A stretch of 7,650 nt of DNA. It comes from Candidatus Nomurabacteria bacterium (lineage in GTDB: Bacteria > Patescibacteriota > Minisyncoccia > Phycocordibacterales > SBAW01). This document shows, piece after piece, positions 1 through 5,997 of this stretch; within the stretch, counting starts at the first letter, position 1, and each line of letters starts with the position of its first letter. The stretch is from NCBI GenBank assembly GCA_943355135.1, contig CALREG010000025.1, positions 1-7,650 of the forward strand. The letters are read 5' to 3'. Under the pieces are notes generated by a model. That model saw only the letters and a program-made list of their open reading frames with translations. It searched no databases and was not told the DNA's origin. The position numbers were made by a program, and so were the translations under genes.

Positions 1-300
1 ACGAAATCTTGGCCCTGACGGGGGAGGGGACAACTAAGAAGCGCTCAAAAAAGTAGGAGTACGATTATGTTAGAAGAAGCTACGAGGCAACTCTAGGGAG
101 GTTGTCGTGGACTGGAACGCGTTGAGCAAGCAGGAGCAACAAAAAGTTGTGCGTGTTGAATCACCTCAGCCATATGGGGAAGTGGTGCTCCCCTAAAACT
201 TTAAAGGCCAGTTGAGCCAACAGCCGCTGCCCAAAAAGACTCCTGAACAAGCCGTTCGCGACAGAACGCAGCAGGAATAGGCTACCGCCTACGTGGATGA
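1..300 (+). other. Gene-free, hairpin-rich stretch upstream of uvrA
   Basis: No intact reading frame of useful length is present on either strand. Short perfect hairpins are frequent in the right half: GGGGA/TCCCC (176-180/189-193), GTTG/CAAC (211-214/218-221), nested TCCTG/CAGGA and CGTTC/GAACG (241-276), and TAGGC/GCCTA with a 4-base loop (278-282/287-291). An intrinsic terminator follows directly. This suits the 3' part of a structured RNA whose 5' end lies at or beyond the window edge. I looked for RNase P RNA, tmRNA and SRP RNA core motifs and could not match any. The competing view is a decayed gene. An ATG at 67 has AGGAG six bases upstream, and after a shift near position 90 one frame reads protein-like (about 74-193) but meets TAA at 194 and TAG at 278. 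I cannot decide between these from one sequence. Confidence 0.4.
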
Positions 301-326
301 GCTCCGGAGCGATCCGGAGCTTTTTT
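301..326 (+). terminator. Intrinsic terminator upstream of uvrA
   Basis: A perfect 8-bp GC-rich stem (GCTCCGGA 301-308, TCCGGAGC 313-320) with loop GCGA is followed by six T (321-326). This is a textbook rho-independent terminator for whatever plus-strand transcript precedes uvrA, and it separates that unit from the uvrA promoter region. Confidence 0.85.
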
Positions 327-336
327 ATGTCTAAAA

Positions 337-360
337 TGCTATAGTAATCGCGTCTATACT
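337..360 (+). promoter_or_regulatory. Candidate uvrA promoter (extended -10)
   Basis: TGC-TATAGT at 337-345 fits an extended -10 (TGnTATAAT-like). A second -10-like hexamer, TATACT, lies at 355-360. No convincing -35 box is seen. The site lies just after the upstream terminator and about 110 bases before the chosen uvrA start, so a leader of roughly 85-100 nt is expected. The same TGnTATAGT pattern occurs before the minus-strand tRNA cluster. Confidence 0.45.
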
Positions 361-362
361 TA

Positions 363-423
363 CCCCTCGGAACTTTCGAGGGGAACGTTTGCGTATATAC
401 ACAGCAATTTGTGTACCGCAAAC
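363..423 (+). promoter_or_regulatory. Two tandem hairpins in the uvrA leader
   Basis: Hairpin A has a perfect 7-bp stem, CCCCTCG 363-369 with CGAGGGG 377-383. Hairpin B has outer arms GTTTGCG 387-393 and CGCAAAC 417-423 and an inner 6-bp stem TACACA 398-403 / TGTGTA 410-415 with loop GCAATT. Neither is followed by a T-run, so they are not plain terminators. They lie between the candidate promoter and the uvrA start and could act as a leader RNA element or, as an inverted repeat in DNA, as a protein-binding site. No recognised LexA-type box was identified. Confidence 0.5.
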
Positions 424-453
424 ACAGAAGTAGAGATACCATCAACAAGCACT

Positions 454-3024
454 ATGGAAGACCACATACATATCAAGGGTGCAAAAACGCACAACCTAAA
501 AAATATTGACCTCAAGATACCCCGCAACAAAATGGTGGTCTTTACTGGTTTGTCCGGCTCGGGGAAGTCGTCTTTGGCATTCGACACCATTTTTGCCGAA
601 GGGCAGCGCCGCTATATTGAGTCGCTCTCGGCCTATGCGCGACAGTTCCTCCGCCAGATGCAGAAGCCTGATGTCGAGGAGATTACCGGCCTTTCGCCCG
701 CCATCTCTATCGACCAAAAATCGCGCTCAAACAACCCGCGCTCGACCGTGGCGACGATTACCGAAATTTATGACTACCTGCGCATACTGTATGCGCGTGT
801 GGGCAAGCCGCACTGTTTGGTCTGCGGTCGCGAGATACGCAAGCACAGCAATCAGGAGATTATAGAAAGCGTCGCCGAGACGGTATCTGCCCACATTCCT
901 AAAAAAATAAAAAAGGTGATGGGCGTGGAGATTATGGAAGACGTGGTGCGTATTTATGCACCGGTGGTGGTTGGCCGCAAGGGCGAGTACTACCAACTAC
1001 TCTACGACCTATTGGGCAAAGGGTTTGAAAAGGCAAAGATAGACGGCAAGCTGGTCAACCTGCGCGACAGGGTAGAGCTTGCACGCCACAAAAAGCATGA
1101 CATCGACGCCATGGTCGATGAAATTTTGATATCGGAGTTTCAGCGCAACAAAGCTTCGGCCTTGGAGCGTTTGGGCGAGGCGGTAGAGCGCGCGCTGCAA
1201 GAGGCCGACGGCTTGGTCAAAATTGAGGAGGCGGGCAAAGAGCGCGTCATCTCGACCAAGTTTATGTGCGCGTACGACGGATTTTCCTTCCCCGAGGTCG
1301 AGCCTCGGTTATTTTCCTTCAACTCGCCGTACGGGGCGTGTCCTGCATGCAACGGGCTGGGTACCAAACACTTTTGGTCTGACGAGCCGTGCCCGACCTG
1401 TAAGGGTGCTCGGTTGCGCCCCGAGGCGCTCAATGTTTTTTTGGGCGACAAGACGAATATTGTTGATGTCACTAACAAATCGATCGCCGATGCATTCGAA
1501 TTCTTCGACAACCTCAAGCTCGCCAAAAAGGACCACGAGATTTCCAAAACGGTCATCAAAGAGATTACGGCACGGCTCAAATTTATGCTTGATGTGGGGC
1601 TCGACTACCTCACGCTCGACCGACGTGCCAACACCCTTTCGGGCGGCGAGGCGCAGCGCATCCGCCTTGCCTCACAGCTCGGCTCGGGCCTTGTGGGGGC
1701 GCTCTATGTGCTGGACGAACCGACCATCGGCTTGCATCAGCGCGACAATGAGCGGCTGATTAAAACACTGCTCAATCTGCGCGACTTAGGCAACACTATT
1801 ATTGTGGTGGAGCACGACGAGGACACAATCTACTCGGGCGACTATTTGGTAGATATCGGCCCCGGCGCGGGCGTGCACGGTGGACACATTGTGGCCGAAG
1901 GGTGGCTCGATAAATTGCTCACGGCCAAAAAGAATGACAGTGGCTCGGTCACGCTCGCGTACTTGCGGGGAGAGAAGGTGATAGAAGTACCCGCCGAGCG
2001 CCGCGAGAAGGATAAGGGCTCTCTCAAAATAAAAGGCGGTTCGGCCTTCAACATCAAAAATCTTGATGTAGATGTCCCGCTTGGGCGCATGGTCGCAGTA
2101 ACCGGAGTGTCGGGCTCGGGCAAATCGACTTTCTTGTACGAACTTTTGTATGAGAACCTCCGTGCCCGCTTCGACAAAAAATACCGCTCCAACAAAACCC
2201 ACAATGCGGCAAAGTTTGAGGGCGCCGAGCACCTGAGCCGCGCTATACTCATCGACCAGTCACCGATAGGTCGTACGCCGCGCTCGAACCCTGCCACTTA
2301 CACGGGCTCGTTTACTTTTATCCGCGAGCTATTTGCTGAGACGACCGAGTCGCGTGCCCGCGGATGGAAGGCGAACCGCTTTTCCTTTAACGTCAAACAG
2401 GCGCGCGGCGGTGGGCGTTGCGAAACTTGCGAAGGCAACGGCCTCATTGCGGTAGAAATGCACTTCCTCCCTACGGTGTATGTCACCTGCGATGTCTGCA
2501 ACGGCAAGCGCTTTACCAAAGAAACGCTCGAGGTCAAATACAAAAAGAAAAATATCTACGATATTTTGGAAATGACCATTGAAGAAGCACTCGCGTTCTT
2601 TAGTGATATTCCGGCGGTATATGACCGTCTCAAAACACTGGATGAAGTGGGGCTTGGATACCTGCGGCTTGGACAGTCCGCCACTACGCTCTCGGGGGGC
2701 GAGGCGCAGCGCGTCAAAATTTCCTCAGAGTTGTATCGCCCGCATCTACAAAAGACCATCTATCTCCTCGATGAGCCGACGGTGGGGCTGCATTACGAAG
2801 ATGTGCGCAAGCTCATCGACATACTCAACAAGCTGGTGGGCGCGGGCAACTCGGTAGTGCTGATCGAGCACAACATGGACATCATCAAGTCCTCCGACTA
2901 CTTGCTCGACTTTGGCCCCGAGGGTGGGGTAGGTGGCGGCAAGTTGGTGGCCAAGGGTACTCCCGAGGATGTGGCCAACAACACCAAGTCGCATACCGGC
3001 AAGTACCTTAAAAAGGTATTATAG
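454..3024 (+). CDS. uvrA: Excinuclease ABC subunit A, short form lacking the insertion domain
   Basis: UvrA is the ATP-dependent damage sensor of nucleotide excision repair; it dimerises, loads UvrB on damaged DNA and then leaves. Counting from ATG 454 (856 aa): Walker A GxSGSGKS at 32-39; zinc-site Cys121/Cys124 paired with Cys272 (fourth position Asp275 rather than Cys); second zinc module Cys296/299 and Cys313/316; LSGGEAQ 395-401; Walker B VLDEP 419-423; second Walker A 551-558; third zinc module Cys656/659 and Cys679/682; LSGGEAQ from 746; LLDEP 771-775. The UvrB-binding region (about 120-250) is present. Only 13 residues separate Cys299 from Cys313, where E. coli UvrA has about 85-90 more (the insertion domain), which explains the length against about 940 aa. 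ATG 454 was chosen because MEDHIHIKGAKTHNL aligns with UvrA N-termini; TTG 409 would add 15 unmatched residues inside a hairpin. No Shine-Dalgarno is seen. Confidence 0.96.
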   Translation: MEDHIHIKGAKTHNLKNIDLKIPRNKMVVFTGLSGSGKSSLAFDTIFAEGQRRYIESLSAYARQFLRQMQKPDVEEITGLSPAISIDQKSRSNNPRSTVATITEIYDYLRILYARVGKPHCLVCGREIRKHSNQEIIESVAETVSAHIPKKIKKVMGVEIMEDVVRIYAPVVVGRKGEYYQLLYDLLGKGFEKAKIDGKLVNLRDRVELARHKKHDIDAMVDEILISEFQRNKASALERLGEAVERALQEADGLVKIEEAGKERVISTKFMCAYDGFSFPEVEPRLFSFNSPYGACPACNGLGTKHFWSDEPCPTCKGARLRPEALNVFLGDKTNIVDVTNKSIADAFEFFDNLKLAKKDHEISKTVIKEITARLKFMLDVGLDYLTLDRRANTLSGGEAQRIRLASQLGSGLVGALYVLDEPTIGLHQRDNERLIKTLLNLRDLGNTIIVVEHDEDTIYSGDYLVDIGPGAGVHGGHIVAEGWLDKLLTAKKNDSGSVTLAYLRGEKVIEVPAERREKDKGSLKIKGGSAFNIKNLDVDVPLGRMVAVTGVSGSGKSTFLYELLYENLRARFDKKYRSNKTHNAAKFEGAEHLSRAILIDQSPIGRTPRSNPATYTGSFTFIRELFAETTESRARGWKANRFSFNVKQARGGGRCETCEGNGLIAVEMHFLPTVYVTCDVCNGKRFTKETLEVKYKKKNIYDILEMTIEEALAFFSDIPAVYDRLKTLDEVGLGYLRLGQSATTLSGGEAQRVKISSELYRPHLQKTIYLLDEPTVGLHYEDVRKLIDILNKLVGAGNSVVLIEHNMDIIKSSDYLLDFGPEGGVGGGKLVAKGTPEDVANNTKSHTGKYLKKVL

Positions 3025-3029
3025 CCGCC

Positions 3030-4256
3030 ATGACGCTGGAGCAGTTTAAAAAGAAGATGAAGCGGATTCCGGACGGCCCCGGGATCTACTTCTTTTTGGG
3101 TAAGAACAAAAAAGTGCTCTATATCGGCAAGGCCACCAGTCTGCGCGACCGCATGCGGAGCTACTTTGCCACTGACTTGCACGAAGTCCGCTCTCCGCTT
3201 ATTGCAAACATGGTAGCAGTGGCGGTGTCTATTGATTGGAGAAAGACCGATTCGGTATTGGAGGCTCTCTTGCTGGAAGCTAGTCTCATTAAGACCTATA
3301 AACCAAAAGCAAACACCGATTTGAAAGATGATAAAAGTTTTAATTATGTAGTCATTACAGAAGAAGAGTATCCCCGAGTGTTGGTTATAAGAGGAAAAAA
3401 TTTAAAAGAAGCTCCTACAACAAAAAAAATATTTGGCCCATTTCCACATGGGATGCAGTTGCGTGAAGCGATGAGACTGATTCGCAAAATATTTCCCTTT
3501 CGCGATACCTGCAAGCCGCAGCAGGGGAGACCGTGCTTCAACTTTCAATTAGGGCTCTGTCCGGGGGTTTGTAACGGCATGGTTGATGCCAAAGAGTACC
3601 GCCGCACCATTCGGCATATTGTGCTCTTGTTTGAGGGCAAAAAGCAGCAGTTACTGAAGGCGATTAATAAAGAGATGCGTGTAGCCGCAAAAGATGAGCG
3701 GTTTGAAGAGGCGAAGGAGTTGCATCGCCAAATGTATGCACTGCAGCACATACAGGACATCTCGCTTATTAAAGAGGAGTACCGCTCGGCAACGCTTGCA
3801 ACCGACCGCTCTAAGCGTATCGAGGCGTACGATGTTGCCCACCTGCGCGGGAGCGCGGCGGTGGGGGTGATGGTGGTAGTAGAAGATGGCGAGGCTAATA
3901 AGGCACAGTATCGTAAATTTAAAATAAAAACTGCTAAGGCGGGCGATGACTCGGGTGCGCTCAAAGAAATCCTCTCGCGTCGTTTGGGACACGATGAGTG
4001 GCCGCTGCCGCGCCTTATTGTGGTGGACGGCTCCACGGCCCAGATAAACGCCGCGCGCAATGTGCTTGCCGAGTATGGGATGGCTATCCCTGTGGTGGGG
4101 GTGGTCAAGGACGAAAAGCATCGCCCACGCAACATCAGCGGTGACCGCGAACTAATAAAAGACAGGGAGCGCGACATTTTGCTCGCCAACGCCGAGGCAC
4201 ACCGTTTTGCAGTCGGGTATCACCGCAAAACTTCTCGCAAAGAACTTACGTTATAA
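3030..4256 (+). CDS. uvrC: Excinuclease ABC subunit C, lacking the C-terminal HhH domain
   Basis: UvrC makes the two incisions around a lesion after UvrA/UvrB recognition. Visible parts (408 aa): GIY-YIG nuclease with GIY 18-20, YIG 31-33, Arg39 and Glu83 (3' incision); four cysteines C161, C169, C177, C181, whose x7-x7-x3 spacing resembles the Fe-S ligand set of E. coli UvrC (C154/166/174/178); a UVR-type UvrB-contact helix near 222-255 (RFEEAKELHRQM); and an RNase H-like domain with Asp268 (YDVAH), Asp333 (VVDG) and His391 (EAHRF) for 5' incision. The protein stops just after GYHRKTSRKEL, where typical UvrC (about 600 aa) continues into the tandem helix-hairpin-helix domain. It starts 5 bases after uvrA, so co-transcription is likely. 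No clear ribosome site is visible. Codons for residues about 90-155 are markedly A/T-rich compared with the rest of the gene. Confidence 0.95.
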   Translation: MTLEQFKKKMKRIPDGPGIYFFLGKNKKVLYIGKATSLRDRMRSYFATDLHEVRSPLIANMVAVAVSIDWRKTDSVLEALLLEASLIKTYKPKANTDLKDDKSFNYVVITEEEYPRVLVIRGKNLKEAPTTKKIFGPFPHGMQLREAMRLIRKIFPFRDTCKPQQGRPCFNFQLGLCPGVCNGMVDAKEYRRTIRHIVLLFEGKKQQLLKAINKEMRVAAKDERFEEAKELHRQMYALQHIQDISLIKEEYRSATLATDRSKRIEAYDVAHLRGSAAVGVMVVVEDGEANKAQYRKFKIKTAKAGDDSGALKEILSRRLGHDEWPLPRLIVVDGSTAQINAARNVLAEYGMAIPVVGVVKDEKHRPRNISGDRELIKDRERDILLANAEAHRFAVGYHRKTSRKELTL

Positions 4257-4264
4257 TCAGCACA
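4252..4264 (+). promoter_or_regulatory. Possible internal promoter giving a leaderless ddl mRNA
   Basis: A perfect TATAAT (4252-4257) overlaps the uvrC stop codon and is followed by six bases and then the ddl ATG at 4264, where transcription from such a -10 would be expected to begin. No Shine-Dalgarno precedes the ATG. No good -35 was found at 17-18 bp, which lowers confidence. Confidence 0.4.
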
Positions 4265-5226
4265 TGCGCACAGTGGTAGGGGTATTACGGGGCGGGCCTT
4301 CGAGCGAGTATGATGTGTCGCTCAAGTCGGGCGCCAGCGTGCTAGAAAATCTCGATCGCGAGCAGTATGACCCGCGGGACATTTTTATATCTCGCGACGG
4401 CACGTGGCACCTCCACGGCGTTGCGGTGCCGCCTGAGCGCGCGCTCCACGGCGTTGATGTTGCTTTTAACGCGATGCACGGCGAATATGGTGAGGATGGC
4501 GGGGTCCAGCGCCTGCTTGAGCGTCTTGGGGTCGCTTATACCGGCTCGGGAGTTATCCCTTCGGCGACTGCGTTTAATAAACATCTCACAAAGCAAGAGG
4601 CCAAGCGACTCGGGGTCAAGGTTGCTCATGGTGTGGTGGTACAAAATAATGGAGACACAGAGTCTTTGGCGCACGACTTATTCCGCAGCTTCCCGCACCC
4701 TGCGATTATAAAACCTGTTGCTGGTGGCTCATCGGTGGGCACCAATATTGCCAACAACTTCCACCAACTCCAGTTGGCGCTCCAGAAAGCTTTTGCGGTA
4801 TCTCCTGAGGTGCTGGTCGAGGAATATATTAAAGGCCGCGAGGCGACTGTCGGCGTACTGGATGACTTTCGTGGAGAAAAGGCGTACGCGCTCCTGCCAG
4901 TCGAGATTATTCCGCCACCGCATCACGACTTCTTCTCCTACGAGGCAAAGTATAGTGGCGAGACCACCGAGCGCGTCCCCGGCAATTTTAGTCACACGCA
5001 AAAAGCCGAGTTGGAACGCTTGGCCAAAACGATACACCAGGGCATGGGGCTCATGCACTACTCACGCTCCGACTTTATACTAAGCCCGCGCGGTATCTAC
5101 TTTTTGGAGGTCAACACCCTGCCGGGGCTTACTAAGGAGTCGCTGCTGCCTAAGGCGCTTAAGGCTGTCGGGTCGTCACTTTCGCAGTTTTTAGACCATG
5201 TGATACAGTTGGCGCGCAAACGATAA
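4264..5226 (+). CDS. ddl: D-alanine--D-alanine ligase
   Basis: This cytoplasmic ATP-grasp enzyme joins two D-alanines for the peptidoglycan stem peptide. The 320-aa product has the family's motifs in order: GGPSSEYDVS at 10-19 with Glu15 (matching catalytic Glu15 of E. coli DdlB); HGEYGEDGG (about 75); the ATP-binding stretch IIKPVAGGSSVGT with Lys150 and Ser156; VEEYIKGRE; RSDF with Arg268 and Asp270; and the Mg-binding EVNTLPG with Glu282 and Asn284. All catalytic positions are conserved and the length is normal. ATG 4264 is preferred over an in-frame upstream ATG at 4207 inside uvrC because MRTVVGVLRGG is the usual Ddl N-terminus. It lies 8 bases after uvrC and 1 base before the next gene. 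Its presence indicates that the organism makes ordinary D-Ala-D-Ala peptidoglycan. Confidence 0.96.
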   Translation: MRTVVGVLRGGPSSEYDVSLKSGASVLENLDREQYDPRDIFISRDGTWHLHGVAVPPERALHGVDVAFNAMHGEYGEDGGVQRLLERLGVAYTGSGVIPSATAFNKHLTKQEAKRLGVKVAHGVVVQNNGDTESLAHDLFRSFPHPAIIKPVAGGSSVGTNIANNFHQLQLALQKAFAVSPEVLVEEYIKGREATVGVLDDFRGEKAYALLPVEIIPPPHHDFFSYEAKYSGETTERVPGNFSHTQKAELERLAKTIHQGMGLMHYSRSDFILSPRGIYFLEVNTLPGLTKESLLPKALKAVGSSLSQFLDHVIQLARKR

Positions 5227-5227
5227 T

Positions 5228-5563
5228 ATGACCAAACTTTCAAAAAGAAAATGTGTGCCCTGTGAAGGGGGAGTAAAGCCTCTGACTGAAGTTGAGGCTC
5301 GTAAGATGATGCCTGAACTCGAGCAGGATTGGATGCTGATTGATAGCGGACATATTTTGGCGCGTACCTTCAACTTTAAAGATTTTGTGGCGACGATGGA
5401 GTTTGTAAACAAGGTCGCTGCGGTGGCTGAAGAAGAGCAACATCACCCCGACCTCTCTATTTCGTACAACATCCTTTCTGTCGAGCTGACTACCCACGCG
5501 ATAGAAGGCCTCTCGGAGAATGACTTCATCCTCGCGGCCAAGATAGACGAATTGGGCAAATAA
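5228..5563 (+). CDS. Pterin-4a-carbinolamine dehydratase (PCD/PhhB family)
   Basis: The family dehydrates 4a-hydroxytetrahydrobiopterin during pterin cofactor recycling. The 111-aa product is full length and carries the signature EEEQHHPDLSISYN (His72, His73), then TTHAIEGLSENDF (His90) near the C-terminus; these histidines correspond to the family's active-site residues. A CxxC (Cys9, Cys12) near the N-terminus occurs in many bacterial members. The ATG comes 1 base after the ddl stop with no visible ribosome site, so expression probably depends on the upstream operon. No aromatic amino-acid hydroxylase, the usual partner, is visible here. The physiological role is therefore open, and PCD-like proteins elsewhere have pterin-independent roles. 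tRNA-Ala(UGC) follows after 26 bases. Confidence 0.93.
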   Translation: MTKLSKRKCVPCEGGVKPLTEVEARKMMPELEQDWMLIDSGHILARTFNFKDFVATMEFVNKVAAVAEEEQHHPDLSISYNILSVELTTHAIEGLSENDFILAAKIDELGK

Positions 5564-5589
5564 TTGTATTCTGGTTAGGTTCGGCAAAA

Positions 5590-5662
5590 GGGCCCATAGC
5601 TCATCTGGTAGAGCGCCTCATTTGCAATGAGGAGGTGACCGGTTCGATCCCGGTTGGGTCCA
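5590..5662 (+). tRNA. tRNA-Ala(UGC)
   Basis: A complete cloverleaf is visible: acceptor GGGCCCA/TGGGTCC with the alanine-specific G3:U70 wobble, D-arm GCTC...GAGC, anticodon stem CCTCA/TGAGG with loop TTTGCAA (anticodon TGC at 5623-5625), and T-arm ACCGG-TTCGATC-CCGGT. CCA is not encoded (A73 is followed by CAA), so the CCA-adding enzyme is needed. It lies 26 bases after the dehydratase gene on the same strand, so it may be processed from the same transcript. Its last four bases are also the first bases of the long hairpin downstream. Confidence 0.97.
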
Positions 5663-5801
5663 CAAACACGAAAATGGTCTGCCTTGAGGCAGACTTTTTC
5701 GGTTTGTGGAGGACGGAGGCATGTTTTTGTAGCAACAAAAACAGCCGAGTCAGGGTCGTGCGGCAAAAATTATGACGATAATTTTTGAACGCCTGACCAC
5801 A
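5659..5801 (+). repeat. Structured repeat E1 behind tRNA-Ala(UGC)
   Basis: Three successive hairpins are visible. HP1 has outer TCCACAAAC 5659-5667 / GTTTGTGGA 5702-5710, middle CGAAAA/TTTTCG, and inner GTCTGCC/GGCAGAC with loop TTGA. HP2 has GGC 5718-5720 / GCC 5744-5746 and TGTTTTTGT 5722-5730 / ACAAAAACA 5735-5743. HP3 has CAAAAATTAT 5764-5773 / ATAATTTTTG 5778-5787 with loop GACG. The linker GAGTCAGGGTCGTG (5747-5760) and terminal TGACCACA (5794-5801) are shared, with few changes, with the element behind tRNA-Ala(CGC). The element overlaps tRNA bases U70-A73. Function is unknown; the inner HP1 doubles as an intrinsic terminator. Confidence 0.8.
5677..5699 (+). terminator. Intrinsic terminator of tRNA-Ala(UGC) / uvrA operon
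   Basis: A 7-bp stem GTCTGCC/GGCAGAC with loop TTGA is followed by five T (5695-5699). It lies 14 bases after the tRNA and probably ends the plus-strand operon. The flanking A-run makes it roughly symmetric, so it may also stop leftward transcription from the minus-strand tRNAs. Confidence 0.8.
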
Positions 5802-5813
5802 TAAAACGTGGTC
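5795..5813 (-). other. Hairpin joined to the tRNA-Pro 3' end
   Basis: Read on the minus strand, GACCAC (5813-5808) pairs perfectly with GTGGTC (5800-5795) across a 7-base loop containing four T. The 5' arm contains tRNA-Pro G72, A73 and the encoded CCA; the 3' arm is the reverse complement of the terminal motif of repeat E1. No T-run follows directly, so terminator function is unclear. The E1 HP3 hairpin (5764-5787) lies next downstream. Confidence 0.6.
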
Positions 5814-5882
5814 GGGATGCAGAGAATCGAACTCTGGTTTCGCGCACCCGAAGCGCGCATAATACCACTATACGACATCCCG
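5809..5882 (-). tRNA. tRNA-Pro(CGG)
   Basis: On the minus strand the acceptor stem is CGGGATG/CATCCCG, with the C1:G72 pair characteristic of bacterial proline tRNA. The anticodon stem CGCGC/GCGCG encloses loop TTCGGGT (anticodon CGG), and the T-arm is CAGAG-TTCGATT-CTCTG. The D-stem is weak (three pairs). Unlike the other three tRNAs here, CCA follows A73 in the DNA (5811-5809). It is the last gene of the minus-strand tRNA cluster and reads CCG codons only. Confidence 0.93.
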
Positions 5883-5893
5883 AAATTGAACTA

Positions 5894-5922
5894 ACAAAAT
5901 ATATCAGCAAATCATATTTTGT
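5894..5922 (-). other. Hairpin joined to the tRNA-Val 3' end
   Basis: A perfect 9-bp inverted repeat, ACAAAATAT (5922-5914) with ATATTTTGT (5902-5894) on the minus strand, encloses an 11-base loop. It starts exactly at the discriminator base A73 of tRNA-Val and fills most of the 39-base gap to tRNA-Pro. It is A/T-rich with no following T-run. It could be a 3'-processing signal or a weak terminator or attenuator within the cluster. Confidence 0.6.
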
Positions 5923-5995
5923 GCATCCTGAGAGGCTCGAACTCCCGGCCTCGCCCGTGTGAAGGGCGCGCTCTAACCAACTGAGCTAAGGATGC
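5922..5995 (-). tRNA. tRNA-Val(CAC)
   Basis: On the minus strand the acceptor stem is GCATCCT/AGGATGC, the D-arm AGCTC...GAGC contains GG, and the anticodon stem CGCCC/GGGCG encloses loop TTCACAC (anticodon CAC, complement of 5959-5961). The T-arm is CGGGAGTTCGAGCCTCTCA-like, with the invariant TTCGA. CCA is not encoded (A73 is followed by CAA). It is the middle gene of the cluster and reads GTG codons. Confidence 0.94.
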
Positions 5996-5997
5996 TG

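Noticed and set aside
1..326. RNase P RNA, tmRNA or SRP RNA
   Set aside because: Partial resemblances such as ACAGAAC and GAGGCAAC exist, but the paired RNase P core, a tmRNA tag with tRNA-like end, and the SRP loop motif are all missing.
1..326. Alternative genetic code with TAA/TAG read as Gln
   Set aside because: Stops in the best frame are all TAA/TAG, but their number is about what chance gives for this length, and the neighbouring genes use TAA and TAG as ordinary stops.
161..448. Minus-strand open frame of 95 codons upstream of uvrA
   Set aside because: It crosses the intrinsic terminator at 301-326 and the two leader hairpins, has no recognisable motif, and the region's signals point to the plus strand.
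409..453. TTG start for uvrA at 409
   Set aside because: The extra 15 residues have no match to UvrA N-termini and the TTG lies inside the second leader hairpin. ATG 454 gives the standard N-terminus.
1842..2297. Long antisense frames within uvrA, uvrC and ddl (for example 151 and 214 codons)
   Set aside because: They are shadows of strongly conserved plus-strand genes, with low-complexity Ser/Arg-rich translations and no family motifs.
5717..5733. Small ORF with GGAGG-like site and ATG in E1 (and ATG at the same place in E2)
   Set aside because: E1 stops after three codons and the E2 frame is unrelated. The ATG falls in the conserved AT bulge of HP2, which better explains its conservation.
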